Shown piece by piece: positions 55,135 through 63,558 of a DNA stretch of 64,000 nt (its first letter is position 1; each line of letters opens with the position of its first letter). The stretch lies in the NCBI RefSeq assembly GCF_009739465.1, contig NZ_WHOM01000051.1, positions 62,001 to 126,000 of the forward strand, given 5' to 3'. The notes below the pieces were generated by a model. The model saw only the letters and a program-made list of their open reading frames with translations. It did no database searches and was not told where the DNA came from. Origin of the DNA: Streptomyces apocyni. GTDB lineage: Bacteria; Actinomycetota; Actinomycetes; Streptomycetales; Streptomycetaceae. A program made the translations under genes and the position numbers.

Positions 55135-55722
55135 CGGCGCCTGGCGGTTCCCGTAGGTGGCCGCGATCCGCAGATCGGCTCTGATGATCGGGAGCGCCAG
55201 CTCCATGAAGGCGTCGCTCTCCAGCAGTTCGCGCGGTGTGCCGCCCATCTCGCCCACCACCTCCCGGAACTCCGCGTCGGGCAGGAAGGCCGCTGACGTC
55301 TTGGGGGGCGCTGACCCCGGGGAGCGGAACGCGGCCACCGTCAGTGAAACGGGCGGCGACCCGGCGGCTTCGAGCCGGAGTGCCGCCTCGTACGCCAGGA
55401 GTGACCCGAAGCTATACCCGAACAGCGCGAACGGCAGATCGCTCCGCGCTCGCACGGCGGCCACCACATCGTCGACCAGCGGCTCAAGCCCCTCGGAGAG
55501 CGGCTCGCGGAACCGGCTGCCACGGCCGGGCAGTTCGAGGGGGCACACCTCGACGAAGTCGGGGAGTTCCCGCTGCCAGCCCTGGTACAGCCGTGCGGAA
55601 CCACCCGCGTAGGGAAGGCAGAAGAGCCGGATGCGCGGATGGTCCGTGGCGTTGATGTGGTTCATCTCGTTCATCTGGTGCGTGTGCGTGTGCGTGTGGT
55701 TCGTGTGGTTCGCGTGGTTCAT
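54940..55722 (-). CDS. Type II thioesterase
   Basis: 260 aa. Alpha/beta hydrolase of the TEII/GrsT group: RLFCLPYAGGSARLYQGWQREL, the nucleophile elbow FGYSFGSLLAYE, FAGADDHLFAV with the acid, and VVPGDHFFLHS with the His. It removes wrong or stalled acyl groups from carrier proteins. The ATG at 55722 overlaps the synthetase stop (ATGA), so the two are coupled. The first 25 residues are a His/Asn/Thr-rich run (NHANHTNHTHTHTHQ) encoded by a DNA repeat and absent from homologues; the functional start may be a later ATG. Confidence 0.93.
   Translation of the reverse strand: MNHANHTNHTHTHTHQMNEMNHINATDHPRIRLFCLPYAGGSARLYQGWQRELPDFVEVCPLELPGRGSRFREPLSEGLEPLVDDVVAAVRARSDLPFALFGYSFGSLLAYEAALRLEAAGSPPVSLTVAAFRSPGSAPPKTSAAFLPDAEFREVVGEMGGTPRELLESDAFMELALPIIRADLRIAATYGNRQAPSLSCPVAAFAGADDHLFAVSDVAAWARHTSAPFTLHVVPGDHFFLHSHPELLWKTIGAELTELC
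55640..55722. repeat. Short repeats at the thioesterase 5' end
   Basis: Imperfect repeats of GTGGTTCGT- and GTGCGT-type hexa- to nonamers encode the His/Asn/Thr-rich start of the thioesterase. Replication slippage is the probable source. Confidence 0.55.
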
Positions 55723-58700
55723 GCTTGGCTTCCTGGGGTACGGCGGTGCCCGGTCCGGCCGCGTACGCGGGACGGTCGCACCGGGGCGGCCGGGGCAGCC
55801 GAGGCTTCGGCGCCTTCGACCGCTGTGATGTCGTCGGCGAGGCGGCGGACCGTCGGGCTGTCGAACAGGGCGGTCAGCGGGAAGGCGCGGCCGAGCTCCG
55901 TCTGCAGGACGCGGTGCAGGCGGACCATGGTCACCGAGTCCACACCGAGGTCGAAGAGGTGGTCGTCCACGGTGATGGTGCCGAGCTGGAGTTCGGTGCG
56001 GAGGACGGTGAGGATGGTCGCCTCGGCTTCGGTGCGGGCGCCGCCGTCGGCGGGCGTGTCGGTATCGGCGTCGCCGTGTGCCCTTGCCGAGGCCGCCGCT
56101 GCCTGTTCGGCCAGAGTGCGCAGGGCCTCGCGGTCCAGCTTGCCCCGGGCCGTCAGCGGCAGCCGCTCCACTTCGGTGAAGGTGGCCGGAACGAGATAGC
56201 TGGGCAGTGCGGCGGCCAGCCGCTGGCGGAGCAGTTCGGCCAGGGAGTCCGGGGTGGCCTCTTCGGGAGTGGACGCGCCGGGCAGCACGGCCTGGTCGGC
56301 GGCCAGGGTGCCGCCGAGCAGGCCGTGCAGCAGCTCGCTGTCCTCGTCCAGGGCCAGCGCCTGGCGCAGCTCGTCAGTGACCCGGATGACGCCCACCTGG
56401 CAGAGCCCGATCCCGCAGGCGGGCCCGGCGTCATCCAGGAGCTGAGTCATCAGGCCCGTCTCCAGCAGACAGAAGTCGCGCGCCCGCGTCCCGTACATCG
56501 GCTCGATGGCGGCCCGCCGCGCGACGAAGAAGACGGAGAAAGCGGCGCCCTCGAACATCGCCTGGTTGTCCGGGACATGGAGCGCGGTGTCCAGGCGCGC
56601 GCCGTCCAGCACCGCGACCAGCCGGTGCTGGAGGGGGTCGTAGTAGTACGTGCCGCCGTCGAGGCCGTCGACCCTTCCGGGGGCGATGTGGAGGTAGGTC
56701 TGTACGGGGTACAGACCCCCGGCCGAGGCGTAGCCGCGGGCGGGGGCGGCTCCCGAATGCTCGCCGCTGTACGCCCGAAGGGGCTCCAGGAGCCGGGCGA
56801 GCGCGGTGAGGGGCACGGGCTGTGTGCCGTAGGTCCGGCGGCTGGCGCGGGTGGGCGCCGTGGGCGCGGTGGCGGGGAGTGGGTGGACGGCGCCCGCGAG
56901 GTCCTTCCGCAGGCCCAGGCGGCGCGCGGTGAAGGCGAGCCGTTCGAGGGGGTCGGTGAGTACGTCGCCGAAGACCTCCCGGTAGCCACGGTCGTCGCCC
57001 GCCTCGGCGGGCCTCGCTTCGGCGGGCCTCGCTTCGGGGACCACGATGGCGGCCAGACGGCGGCCCTGGCGTGGGCCGCCGATGACCGTGACCGCTGCCG
57101 CGCGGACCTCGTCCTGGCGCAGCAAGGCCGCCTCGATCTCGCCGAGTTCGACGCGATGGCCGCGGATCTTCACCTGGAAGTCCTCGCGGCCGATGATCTC
57201 GATCTCGCCGTGCGGCAGCCACCGGCCGAGGTCTCCGGTGCGGTAGAGCCGCCGCCCATCGCGCGGGTGCGTGACGAAGGACGCGGCGGTGCGCTCGGGG
57301 TCCTGCCAGTAGCCGTCGGCCAGTGAGCTGCCGCCGACGCAGATCTCGCCGGTGACGCCTACGGGACAGGGTTCCAGGCGGTCGTTGAGTACCTCCATGG
57401 TCTGGTTGCGCAGGGCCGTGCCGTACGGGATCGAGGCACGGTGTGCGTCGGTGTCGGTGACGGTGTGGGCCACCGACCAGATTCCGGCCTCGGTGGCCCC
57501 GCCCGCGGCGGTGATCCGGGCATCGGGCGCGGCGGCGCGGACCCGGCCTGGCAGGTCGACGGGTATCCAGTCGCCGGAGAGCCAGACCTCCCTGAGGTCC
57601 GCGAGGGCAGGGTGCGTGGCGTGGCCGGTACTGAGGTGTTCGATGAGCATCTGCAGCAGGGCGGGTACCGAGTTCCACAGGGTGACGCGGTGCTCGGCCA
57701 TGAGTTCCAGCCAGCGGGCCGGGTCAGGCGCGGCGCCTGGTTCCGGGAGCACCAGGGCGCCTCCGCTGCCGAGTACGGCGAAGATGTCGGCGACGGAGAG
57801 GTCGAAGCCGAGGGCGGAGAGGCCCAGGACACGGTCGTCGGGGGTGAGGGCGCAGCGGCTGGTGAAGTCGGCGAGCGTGTTGAGCGCCGCTTGGTGGGAG
57901 ACGGCGACGCCCTTCGGCGTACCGGTGGAGCCCGAGGTGTAGAGCACGTAGGCGAGGTCGGCGGGCTGCTGTACGGGGAGCAGCGGCGCGGCATCGGTGA
58001 GGGCGTCGGTGTCAGTGTCGGTGTTGGTGTCGGGCGCTGCCTCGTCGACGGCGAGCGCCGTGACGCCGGTGGGCCAGCCGCTCCGCGCGGCGCCTGCGGC
58101 CGTGAGGACCAGTGCCGCGCCGGAGTGCTGGAGCATCCAGTCCTGCCGTGCCGCTGGCAGTCCTGGGTCGAGCGGCAGATAGGCGGCGCCGGACAGGTGG
58201 ACGGCGAGGACCGCGGCGATCTGGTCGACGCCCTTGTCCAGGGCTATGGCGACGAGTTGCCCCGGCCGGGCTCCGAGGTCGCGCAGGCGCCGGGCGAGGT
58301 GGCGGGCCCGCTGGAGGAGGTCTCCGTAGCCGATGCCGCCGCCTGGGGTGATGACGGCCGTACGGTCTGGGTGTGCGACGGCCTGCTCGACGAACCCGGT
58401 GTGCAGCAGCCCGTCGGGGTGGTCACCCGCGGTGTCGTTGGCCCGGTCGATGAGCTGGCGCTGGGTGGCGGGGAGTACGTCGACGCCCTGCGGGCCCCAC
58501 GCGGCCTCGTCGCGCGCGAGCGCTCGCAGGAGGCGGCCGTAGGCGGCGAACATCTCGTCCAGGACGGCGGGGTGGAAGGCCGATTCGATCGCGTCCCACT
58601 TGTAGGTGAGGGCGCCGCGGTCCTCGTAGACCTGGTGATCCAGTTGGACCTGTGGGGTCTGGGACACCGCGTACACCGTCTCGCCCAGCCAGTTGGCGCC

Positions 58701-61700
58701 CACCTCGCCCTGGGTGAACTCCTGGTCGCGGCCCTGCTCGCGCGCGCTGGCGAAGACGGTGGCGGAGTAGGCCGCGGCGGGCAGGCCGCGCTCGCGGGTG
58801 ATCTCCCGGACGACCTCGACGCCGCTGAAGAAGCGGTGGTCCAGGTCCTGCCACAGCTGGCGCTGGATGCGATCGGCGAGCGCGGTGAGGCCGCCGCCAG
58901 GGCGCAGGTCGACCTCCAGGAGCGTCACGGAGGTGAAGTCGCCGATGATCTGGTCGATGTCCGGGTGCAGCGGGTGTCGGTTGAACAGGGGGACGTTGAG
59001 GGTGAAGTGGCCGGTGCGGCTCCAGGTGCCCAGTACGGTCGCGTAGGCGGCGAGCTGCACGGCCGACGGGGTGAGCCCACGGGCCGCCGCCCACTTCTTG
59101 AGCCGCGCCCAGTCCGGCGCGTCCAGCCGGTCCTCGCGGCGCTTGCGCGGCTGGGCCGACCCGGTGGGCCCGGTGGCGGGGGTCTCGGTGGTGGTGGGCC
59201 CTGGGGTGGGCGGCGGCAGTTGGGGGTTCGGGGGCAGCGTGTCGATCCGGTTGAGCCAGTACGCCCGGGACTTGGCGTAGGCGGCGGTGTCGGTGAGTCG
59301 CTGGGTGGCGAGCACGTAGTCGCGGAACGACACCTGGAGCGCGGGCAGTTCGGCGTCCGGGTCGGCGTAGAGGTCGCCGAGTTCCAGGAAGAACAGCCGG
59401 ATGCTGGCCACGTCGGCGACCAGGAGGTCGATGCCGACGTGGACGCGGGCTCTGGCGCCTTCGATCCAGGTGACGCGGAGGTCGAACATCGGCCAGGCGT
59501 CCAGGGGGAGCACCTGGTGGCTGAGCCGGTCACGGAGGTCGGTGAGGTGCGCCTCAAGGCGGGCGGGGTCGGCGCCGCGCAGATCGTATTCGGGGAGCGG
59601 AACCTCGCCGGGATCGGGAAGTACGCGCTGAGTGCCGTCGCTGGAGACCACGGCCTGGAGCATCTCGTGCCGCCGCACCAGCGCGTTCAGAGCCTGTCGC
59701 AGCCGTGCCGGGTCCAGCTCGGGGCAGTCGTACTCGGTGTAGAGGTGCACCGAGGTGCCGCCGTGCTCGTACGCGGTGCCGCGGCCGACGAGGTAGGCGT
59801 GCTGGATGTCGGTGAGGGGGAAGGGCTCGTGGCGGCGGGCCGGGTCCGTGGTGAGCGCGGGCCAGGCGATGTCCGGGACGGCCCGCGCCGCTTCGGTGTC
59901 GGCGTCGTCGCTCGCGCTCGTGCTGTCGAGCCCGGACAGCAGGAGATTCGCCACGTCGGCGATCCCGCCGCGCAGGAATCCGGCCATCGGGAGGGCGACT
60001 TGGAAGTCCCGGGCGAGGCCGTACCGGAGTTCGACTGTACGCAGCGACTCCAGGCCGAGGCTGACCAGGGGGCGGTCGGCGGGCACGGCGTCGGCCGCCG
60101 TGCCCAGGAGCTCGGCGATGCGCCGGGTGACCTCGGCGGTCAGGACCTGGCCGCGGAGTTCGGCGGGGAGGGCCAGGACCATGTCGCGGAGCGGGGCGGC
60201 GGCCTGGGGGGTGGAGGTCATGACGGCGGGGCGTGCTGGCGCGGTCGGGGTGCTGGTGGCCGTGGAGTGCAGCACGGTGAGGTTGTCGTCCAGCCAGGCC
60301 TGCCGACAGGCGGTACGGCGGATCTTGCCGCTGCCGGTCATCGGCAGGTCGGCTGGCCGTACGAACACCACCGCGTGCGGTTCGGCCTCCTGTTCCGCCG
60401 CGACGGCGGCGCGGACCTGTGCGCCCAGCGTGGCGAGGTCCAGGTCGTCGGCAGGCTCGACGGTCTGGACGAGGATCAGTCGCTCGCCGTCGTCCGCGTC
60501 GACGGAGAAGGCCGCTGCCGGGGCAGCGGCCAGTGCCGGGTGGGAGCGTCGGGCCGCGGCCTCGACGTCCTGGGGGTGGATGTTGCGCCCCCGGATGATG
60601 ATCAGCTCCTTGAGGCGGCCGCATACGACGATCTCCTCGCCGTGGCGGAAGGCGAGGTCTCCTGAGCGCAGGAACGGGCCCTGGCCGTCCGCCAGTTGCC
60701 CGGCGAAGGCTTCCTCGCTCTGCTCGGGGCGCCGCCAGTAGCCCTGGTTGACGACCCTGCCGCTGATCCAGATCTCGCCGACCTCGCCGGGTCCGCACTC
60801 GATGCGGGTCGCCGGGTCGACGATGAGCATCCGCACCCGTGGGTGCGGCACACCGCAGCCGACCAACTCGACGGTGCGGGCGGGCGTGCCGAGCTCGGCC
60901 GGCCCACCCGCGGTGACCTTGCCCTGTTCCAGGTCGGCGGCGTCCACCGTGAGGACCAGCGGGTCGGGGCCACGGCGCCCGCTGATGCCGAGGGTGACCT
61001 CGGTGAGTCCGTACCCGGGAAACCATGCCTCGCGGCGGAAGCCGTGCGGTGCGAAGGCGCGGGTGAACGCCTCGATGGTCTGGTGCTGGACGCGCTCGGC
61101 GGCGTTGAACGCGCTGTGCCAGCCGCTGAGGTCGAGCCCGGCCCGCTGCTCGGGGGTGACCCGCTCCACGCAGCGGTCGTAGGCGAAGTTGGGCCCGCAG
61201 CTGAACACCGGTCCCGGGGCATCGGATATCGCCTTCAGCCAGCGCAGCGGCTCGGCGATGAAGTCGTCGGGGGTCAGCAGGGTGCAGCGGCCGCCGATGA
61301 ACTGCGACAGCAGAACCGTCCCGGCGATTCCCAGCGCGTGGTAGACCGGCATCCAGGTGACCACGTCGGCACCGTCGGGGAGTTCGGCCAGATCACGGAA
61401 GACCGTCAGCTGCTCCAACAGGGCCTGGTGCGAGACCATGACACCCTTGGGGTCTCCGGTCGAGCCGGAGGTGTACTGCATCAGCGCGAGGTCGGCGCCG
61501 TCGATGCGGGGCGGCACCCACAGGTCCGCGGAGCCGCTGCCTGTGCCGCTCCCGTCAAGGGTGTCGATCTCGATCCAGGCCGCCGTCGGGGCACCCGCGT
61601 CGGTCCACGTCCCGTGCAGCTCCGCCGCTCGGTCCCGATGGGTGATCACGGCCGCGACGTCGGCGTCTTTCCCGATTCCGACAAACCGCCCCGCGAGCCC

Positions 61701-62039
61701 GGCACTTGCCTCAGCGACGGGGGGCGCACAGGCGACCGCGCAGGCCCCCGCGTACAGACAGCCCCACAGGCCCACGACGAAATCCGGGCCGGGCCGCATC
61801 AGCAGCAGGACCCGCCCGCCGCCCGCGCCCCGCGCCCGCAGGGCGGACGCCACCGCGCGGGCCCTGGTGTCGAGTTGGCCCCGAGTCAGCCGGGTGGCGG
61901 GCAGCTCGTCGCCGGTGCGCTCGTCATAGGAGAGAAAGGTGAAGGCCGTTGCCTCCGGCTCTCGCCCCACCCACCCTCGCAGGACGTCGAGCAGGCCGGG
62001 TGCGGTCAGCGGGGCGTCGTACGGAGCGTGTGGGGTCAT
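55719..62039 (-). CDS. Hybrid FAAL-NRPS synthetase: FAAL-ACP-Cy-A(Ox)-PCP
   Basis: 2106 aa. Residues 1-590 are a fatty acyl-AMP ligase (QYTSGSTGDPKGVMVSH; TWMPVYHALGIAG; GPNFAYDRCVERVTPEQRAGLDL). An ACP carries Ser665 in LGLESL. A heterocyclisation domain (about 740-1190) has FPLTDIQHAYLVGR and, instead of HHxxxDG, DLLVADVAS (871-879), the DxxxxDxxS signature. The adenylation domain begins near 1200 (YTSGSTGTPKGVAVSH). A nitroreductase-type FMN oxidase (about 1690-1910) is inserted before its last motif, where LPLTARGK holds Lys1967. A PCP has Ser2035 in LGVDSV. There is no thioesterase or reductase domain. The protein should load a fatty acid, join it to Cys (or Ser/Thr), cyclise and oxidise to a thiazole or oxazole on the PCP. 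Confidence 0.93.
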   Translation of the reverse strand: MTPHAPYDAPLTAPGLLDVLRGWVGREPEATAFTFLSYDERTGDELPATRLTRGQLDTRARAVASALRARGAGGGRVLLLMRPGPDFVVGLWGCLYAGACAVACAPPVAEASAGLAGRFVGIGKDADVAAVITHRDRAAELHGTWTDAGAPTAAWIEIDTLDGSGTGSGSADLWVPPRIDGADLALMQYTSGSTGDPKGVMVSHQALLEQLTVFRDLAELPDGADVVTWMPVYHALGIAGTVLLSQFIGGRCTLLTPDDFIAEPLRWLKAISDAPGPVFSCGPNFAYDRCVERVTPEQRAGLDLSGWHSAFNAAERVQHQTIEAFTRAFAPHGFRREAWFPGYGLTEVTLGISGRRGPDPLVLTVDAADLEQGKVTAGGPAELGTPARTVELVGCGVPHPRVRMLIVDPATRIECGPGEVGEIWISGRVVNQGYWRRPEQSEEAFAGQLADGQGPFLRSGDLAFRHGEEIVVCGRLKELIIIRGRNIHPQDVEAAARRSHPALAAAPAAAFSVDADDGERLILVQTVEPADDLDLATLGAQVRAAVAAEQEAEPHAVVFVRPADLPMTGSGKIRRTACRQAWLDDNLTVLHSTATSTPTAPARPAVMTSTPQAAAPLRDMVLALPAELRGQVLTAEVTRRIAELLGTAADAVPADRPLVSLGLESLRTVELRYGLARDFQVALPMAGFLRGGIADVANLLLSGLDSTSASDDADTEAARAVPDIAWPALTTDPARRHEPFPLTDIQHAYLVGRGTAYEHGGTSVHLYTEYDCPELDPARLRQALNALVRRHEMLQAVVSSDGTQRVLPDPGEVPLPEYDLRGADPARLEAHLTDLRDRLSHQVLPLDAWPMFDLRVTWIEGARARVHVGIDLLVADVASIRLFFLELGDLYADPDAELPALQVSFRDYVLATQRLTDTAAYAKSRAYWLNRIDTLPPNPQLPPPTPGPTTTETPATGPTGSAQPRKRREDRLDAPDWARLKKWAAARGLTPSAVQLAAYATVLGTWSRTGHFTLNVPLFNRHPLHPDIDQIIGDFTSVTLLEVDLRPGGGLTALADRIQRQLWQDLDHRFFSGVEVVREITRERGLPAAAYSATVFASAREQGRDQEFTQGEVGANWLGETVYAVSQTPQVQLDHQVYEDRGALTYKWDAIESAFHPAVLDEMFAAYGRLLRALARDEAAWGPQGVDVLPATQRQLIDRANDTAGDHPDGLLHTGFVEQAVAHPDRTAVITPGGGIGYGDLLQRARHLARRLRDLGARPGQLVAIALDKGVDQIAAVLAVHLSGAAYLPLDPGLPAARQDWMLQHSGAALVLTAAGAARSGWPTGVTALAVDEAAPDTNTDTDTDALTDAAPLLPVQQPADLAYVLYTSGSTGTPKGVAVSHQAALNTLADFTSRCALTPDDRVLGLSALGFDLSVADIFAVLGSGGALVLPEPGAAPDPARWLELMAEHRVTLWNSVPALLQMLIEHLSTGHATHPALADLREVWLSGDWIPVDLPGRVRAAAPDARITAAGGATEAGIWSVAHTVTDTDAHRASIPYGTALRNQTMEVLNDRLEPCPVGVTGEICVGGSSLADGYWQDPERTAASFVTHPRDGRRLYRTGDLGRWLPHGEIEIIGREDFQVKIRGHRVELGEIEAALLRQDEVRAAAVTVIGGPRQGRRLAAIVVPEARPAEARPAEAGDDRGYREVFGDVLTDPLERLAFTARRLGLRKDLAGAVHPLPATAPTAPTRASRRTYGTQPVPLTALARLLEPLRAYSGEHSGAAPARGYASAGGLYPVQTYLHIAPGRVDGLDGGTYYYDPLQHRLVAVLDGARLDTALHVPDNQAMFEGAAFSVFFVARRAAIEPMYGTRARDFCLLETGLMTQLLDDAGPACGIGLCQVGVIRVTDELRQALALDEDSELLHGLLGGTLAADQAVLPGASTPEEATPDSLAELLRQRLAAALPSYLVPATFTEVERLPLTARGKLDREALRTLAEQAAAASARAHGDADTDTPADGGARTEAEATILTVLRTELQLGTITVDDHLFDLGVDSVTMVRLHRVLQTELGRAFPLTALFDSPTVRRLADDITAVEGAEASAAPAAPVRPSRVRGRTGHRRTPGSQA

Positions 62040-62267
62040 GTCCTGTCATCCCATCTCGAACGGCCGGAAATCACACCTCGGTACAGCAGCTCCCACCGCC
62101 GTCAGCGCACGCCCTATCCGGCGTCACCAGCGCCTTCACACAAGGGCAAAGGCGACCGGCCGGATATCATACGGACCCCTCACCCCCGCCCGAACACCAG
62201 TCCCAGTACGTCGAAATCACGCCACCGCAACCGGCCATCGTCCGACCGCGCAGAAGGGGACCACCGC
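62040..62267. other. Divergent promoter region of the biosynthetic cluster
   Basis: 228 bases between the synthetase and the methyltransferase gene. No coding frame, palindrome or clear -35/-10 pair was found. Confidence 0.4.
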
Positions 62268-63353
62268 GTGCCCACCGAGCCCCACCAGCTCACCGAGCCA
62301 CCCGAGCCCGCCGAGCCCGCCGAGCCCGCCGAGCCATCCGAGCCATCCGAGCCGGGGACCTTCGTCACCCCGGAACAGATCATCGACGACCTGTGGGCCC
62401 CACGCGCCACCCAGGTCCTGCTGACCGCCGTCGAGTTGGACCTGTTCTCGCATCTCGCCGCCGGAGCCCGCACCGCCGAGCAGACCGCGGCGGCGGCCGG
62501 TACGGCCCCTCGCGGCACCCGGCACGTCCTGGACGCGCTCACCGCGCTCGGCTACCTGGAGAAGCGCGACGGCGCCTATGAACTGACCGCCGCGTCCCGC
62601 CGCTACCTGGTCCGGGACTCCCCCGCCTACCTCGGCGACATGTGCCAGGAGACGCGCGCCCTGTGGGAGCAGTGGCCCCGCCTGACCGAGGTCGTCCGCA
62701 CGGGGAAGCCGACAGCCCGCTGGGAGGAGGAGGCCACCGGGCGTGCGCAGTTCCCCGCGCTGGTGTCCGCGTGGTTCCCGCTCAGCTTCGCCGCGGCGCG
62801 CGCCGCGGCCGCCGCCCTGCCCGAGGAGACCCGCGCCGGTATCCGCCGCATACTCGACGTGGCGGCCGGCAGCGGCGCCTGGTCGATCGCCTTCGCCCTC
62901 GACCTCCCGCGGGCCCAGGTCACCACCATCGACCATCCCGAAGTCACGGCCGTCACCCGCTCGTTCACCGAGCGGTACGGCGTGGCCGACCGCTATCGGC
63001 ACCTCAGCGGGAATCTCCGTACCACCGAATTCGGCACCGGATACGACCTGATAACCCTCGGCTATATCGTGCACACCGAGGGCCCGCGCTGGGGACCCGA
63101 ACTCCTCAGGAAGGCGTACGCCGCGCTGCGCCCCGGTGGCACGCTCCTGATCGCCGACATGATCCCCGACGATTCCCGTACGGGTCCGCATATTCCGCTT
63201 ACCTTCGCCGCCACCGATCTGCTGCTGTTCACGCGGGACGGCGACACCTACACGCTCGGCGAGTACGAGTCCTGGCTCTCCGCCGCCGGATTCCACAGCG
63301 TCACCACGCATGACATCCTCGCCCCGTCGCCGCTGATCACGGCTACCAAGTAG
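62268..63353 (+). CDS. SAM-dependent O-methyltransferase-like protein
   Basis: 361 aa from GTG 62268, with AAGGGGA nine bases before. A Pro-Glu-rich N-terminal tail (EPPEPAEPAEPAEPSEPSEP) encoded by 9-base GAGCCCGCC-type repeats precedes a winged-helix dimerisation domain (ATQVLLTAVELDLFSHLAAGARTAEQTAAAAG, YLEKRDGAYELTAASRRYLV). The methyltransferase domain follows with the SAM motif ILDVAAGSGAWSIAFAL, TTIDHPEV and PGGTLLIADMIPDD. This is the bacterial hydroxyneurosporene/small-molecule O-methyltransferase type. Divergent from the synthetase, it may tailor its product. Confidence 0.9.
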   Translation: MPTEPHQLTEPPEPAEPAEPAEPSEPSEPGTFVTPEQIIDDLWAPRATQVLLTAVELDLFSHLAAGARTAEQTAAAAGTAPRGTRHVLDALTALGYLEKRDGAYELTAASRRYLVRDSPAYLGDMCQETRALWEQWPRLTEVVRTGKPTARWEEEATGRAQFPALVSAWFPLSFAAARAAAAALPEETRAGIRRILDVAAGSGAWSIAFALDLPRAQVTTIDHPEVTAVTRSFTERYGVADRYRHLSGNLRTTEFGTGYDLITLGYIVHTEGPRWGPELLRKAYAALRPGGTLLIADMIPDDSRTGPHIPLTFAATDLLLFTRDGDTYTLGEYESWLSAAGFHSVTTHDILAPSPLITATK

Positions 63354-63558
63354 AAGAATCTTCAGTCGGCAAAGACACTGGCCAGGACGCGTGTTGTGGC
63401 CGCGGTGCGGCGTTGTATACGACGTGGGCAGGCATACCAGCCCGCAGTCTGGATAGCGATGGGCACAGACCTCGCGGCTCCCGAGGCCCGGGGCCAGGCC
63501 GCCCCGGGCCGCCGCGGCAAGGGCACGATCCGTCACGACTGAAGGGTTCTTCATCACC
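63354..63558. other. Intergenic region with a GC-rich hairpin
   Basis: 205 bases with no convincing gene. A perfect 10-base-pair hairpin (GGCCCGGGGC at 63485-63494, 6-base loop, GCCCCGGGCC at 63501-63510) lies 48 bases before the next start. A 27-codon frame (63459-63542) overlaps it but has no support. Confidence 0.5.
63485..63510 (+). terminator. GC-rich hairpin before the glycine methyltransferase gene
   Basis: GGCCCGGGGC / GCCCCGGGCC, 10 perfect pairs with the loop CAGGCC. It could end the upstream transcript or act as a leader structure for the next gene. No U-run is present. Confidence 0.45.

Noticed and set aside
57441..60665. 1074-codon plus-strand frame opposite the synthetase
   Set aside because: Composition (Gly, Val, Arg, Asp) and lack of motifs show it is the complement of the synthetase coding strand.
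63459..63542. 27-codon frame before the glycine methyltransferase
   Set aside because: No ribosome binding site, overlaps a hairpin, and Arg/Gly/Pro composition looks non-coding.
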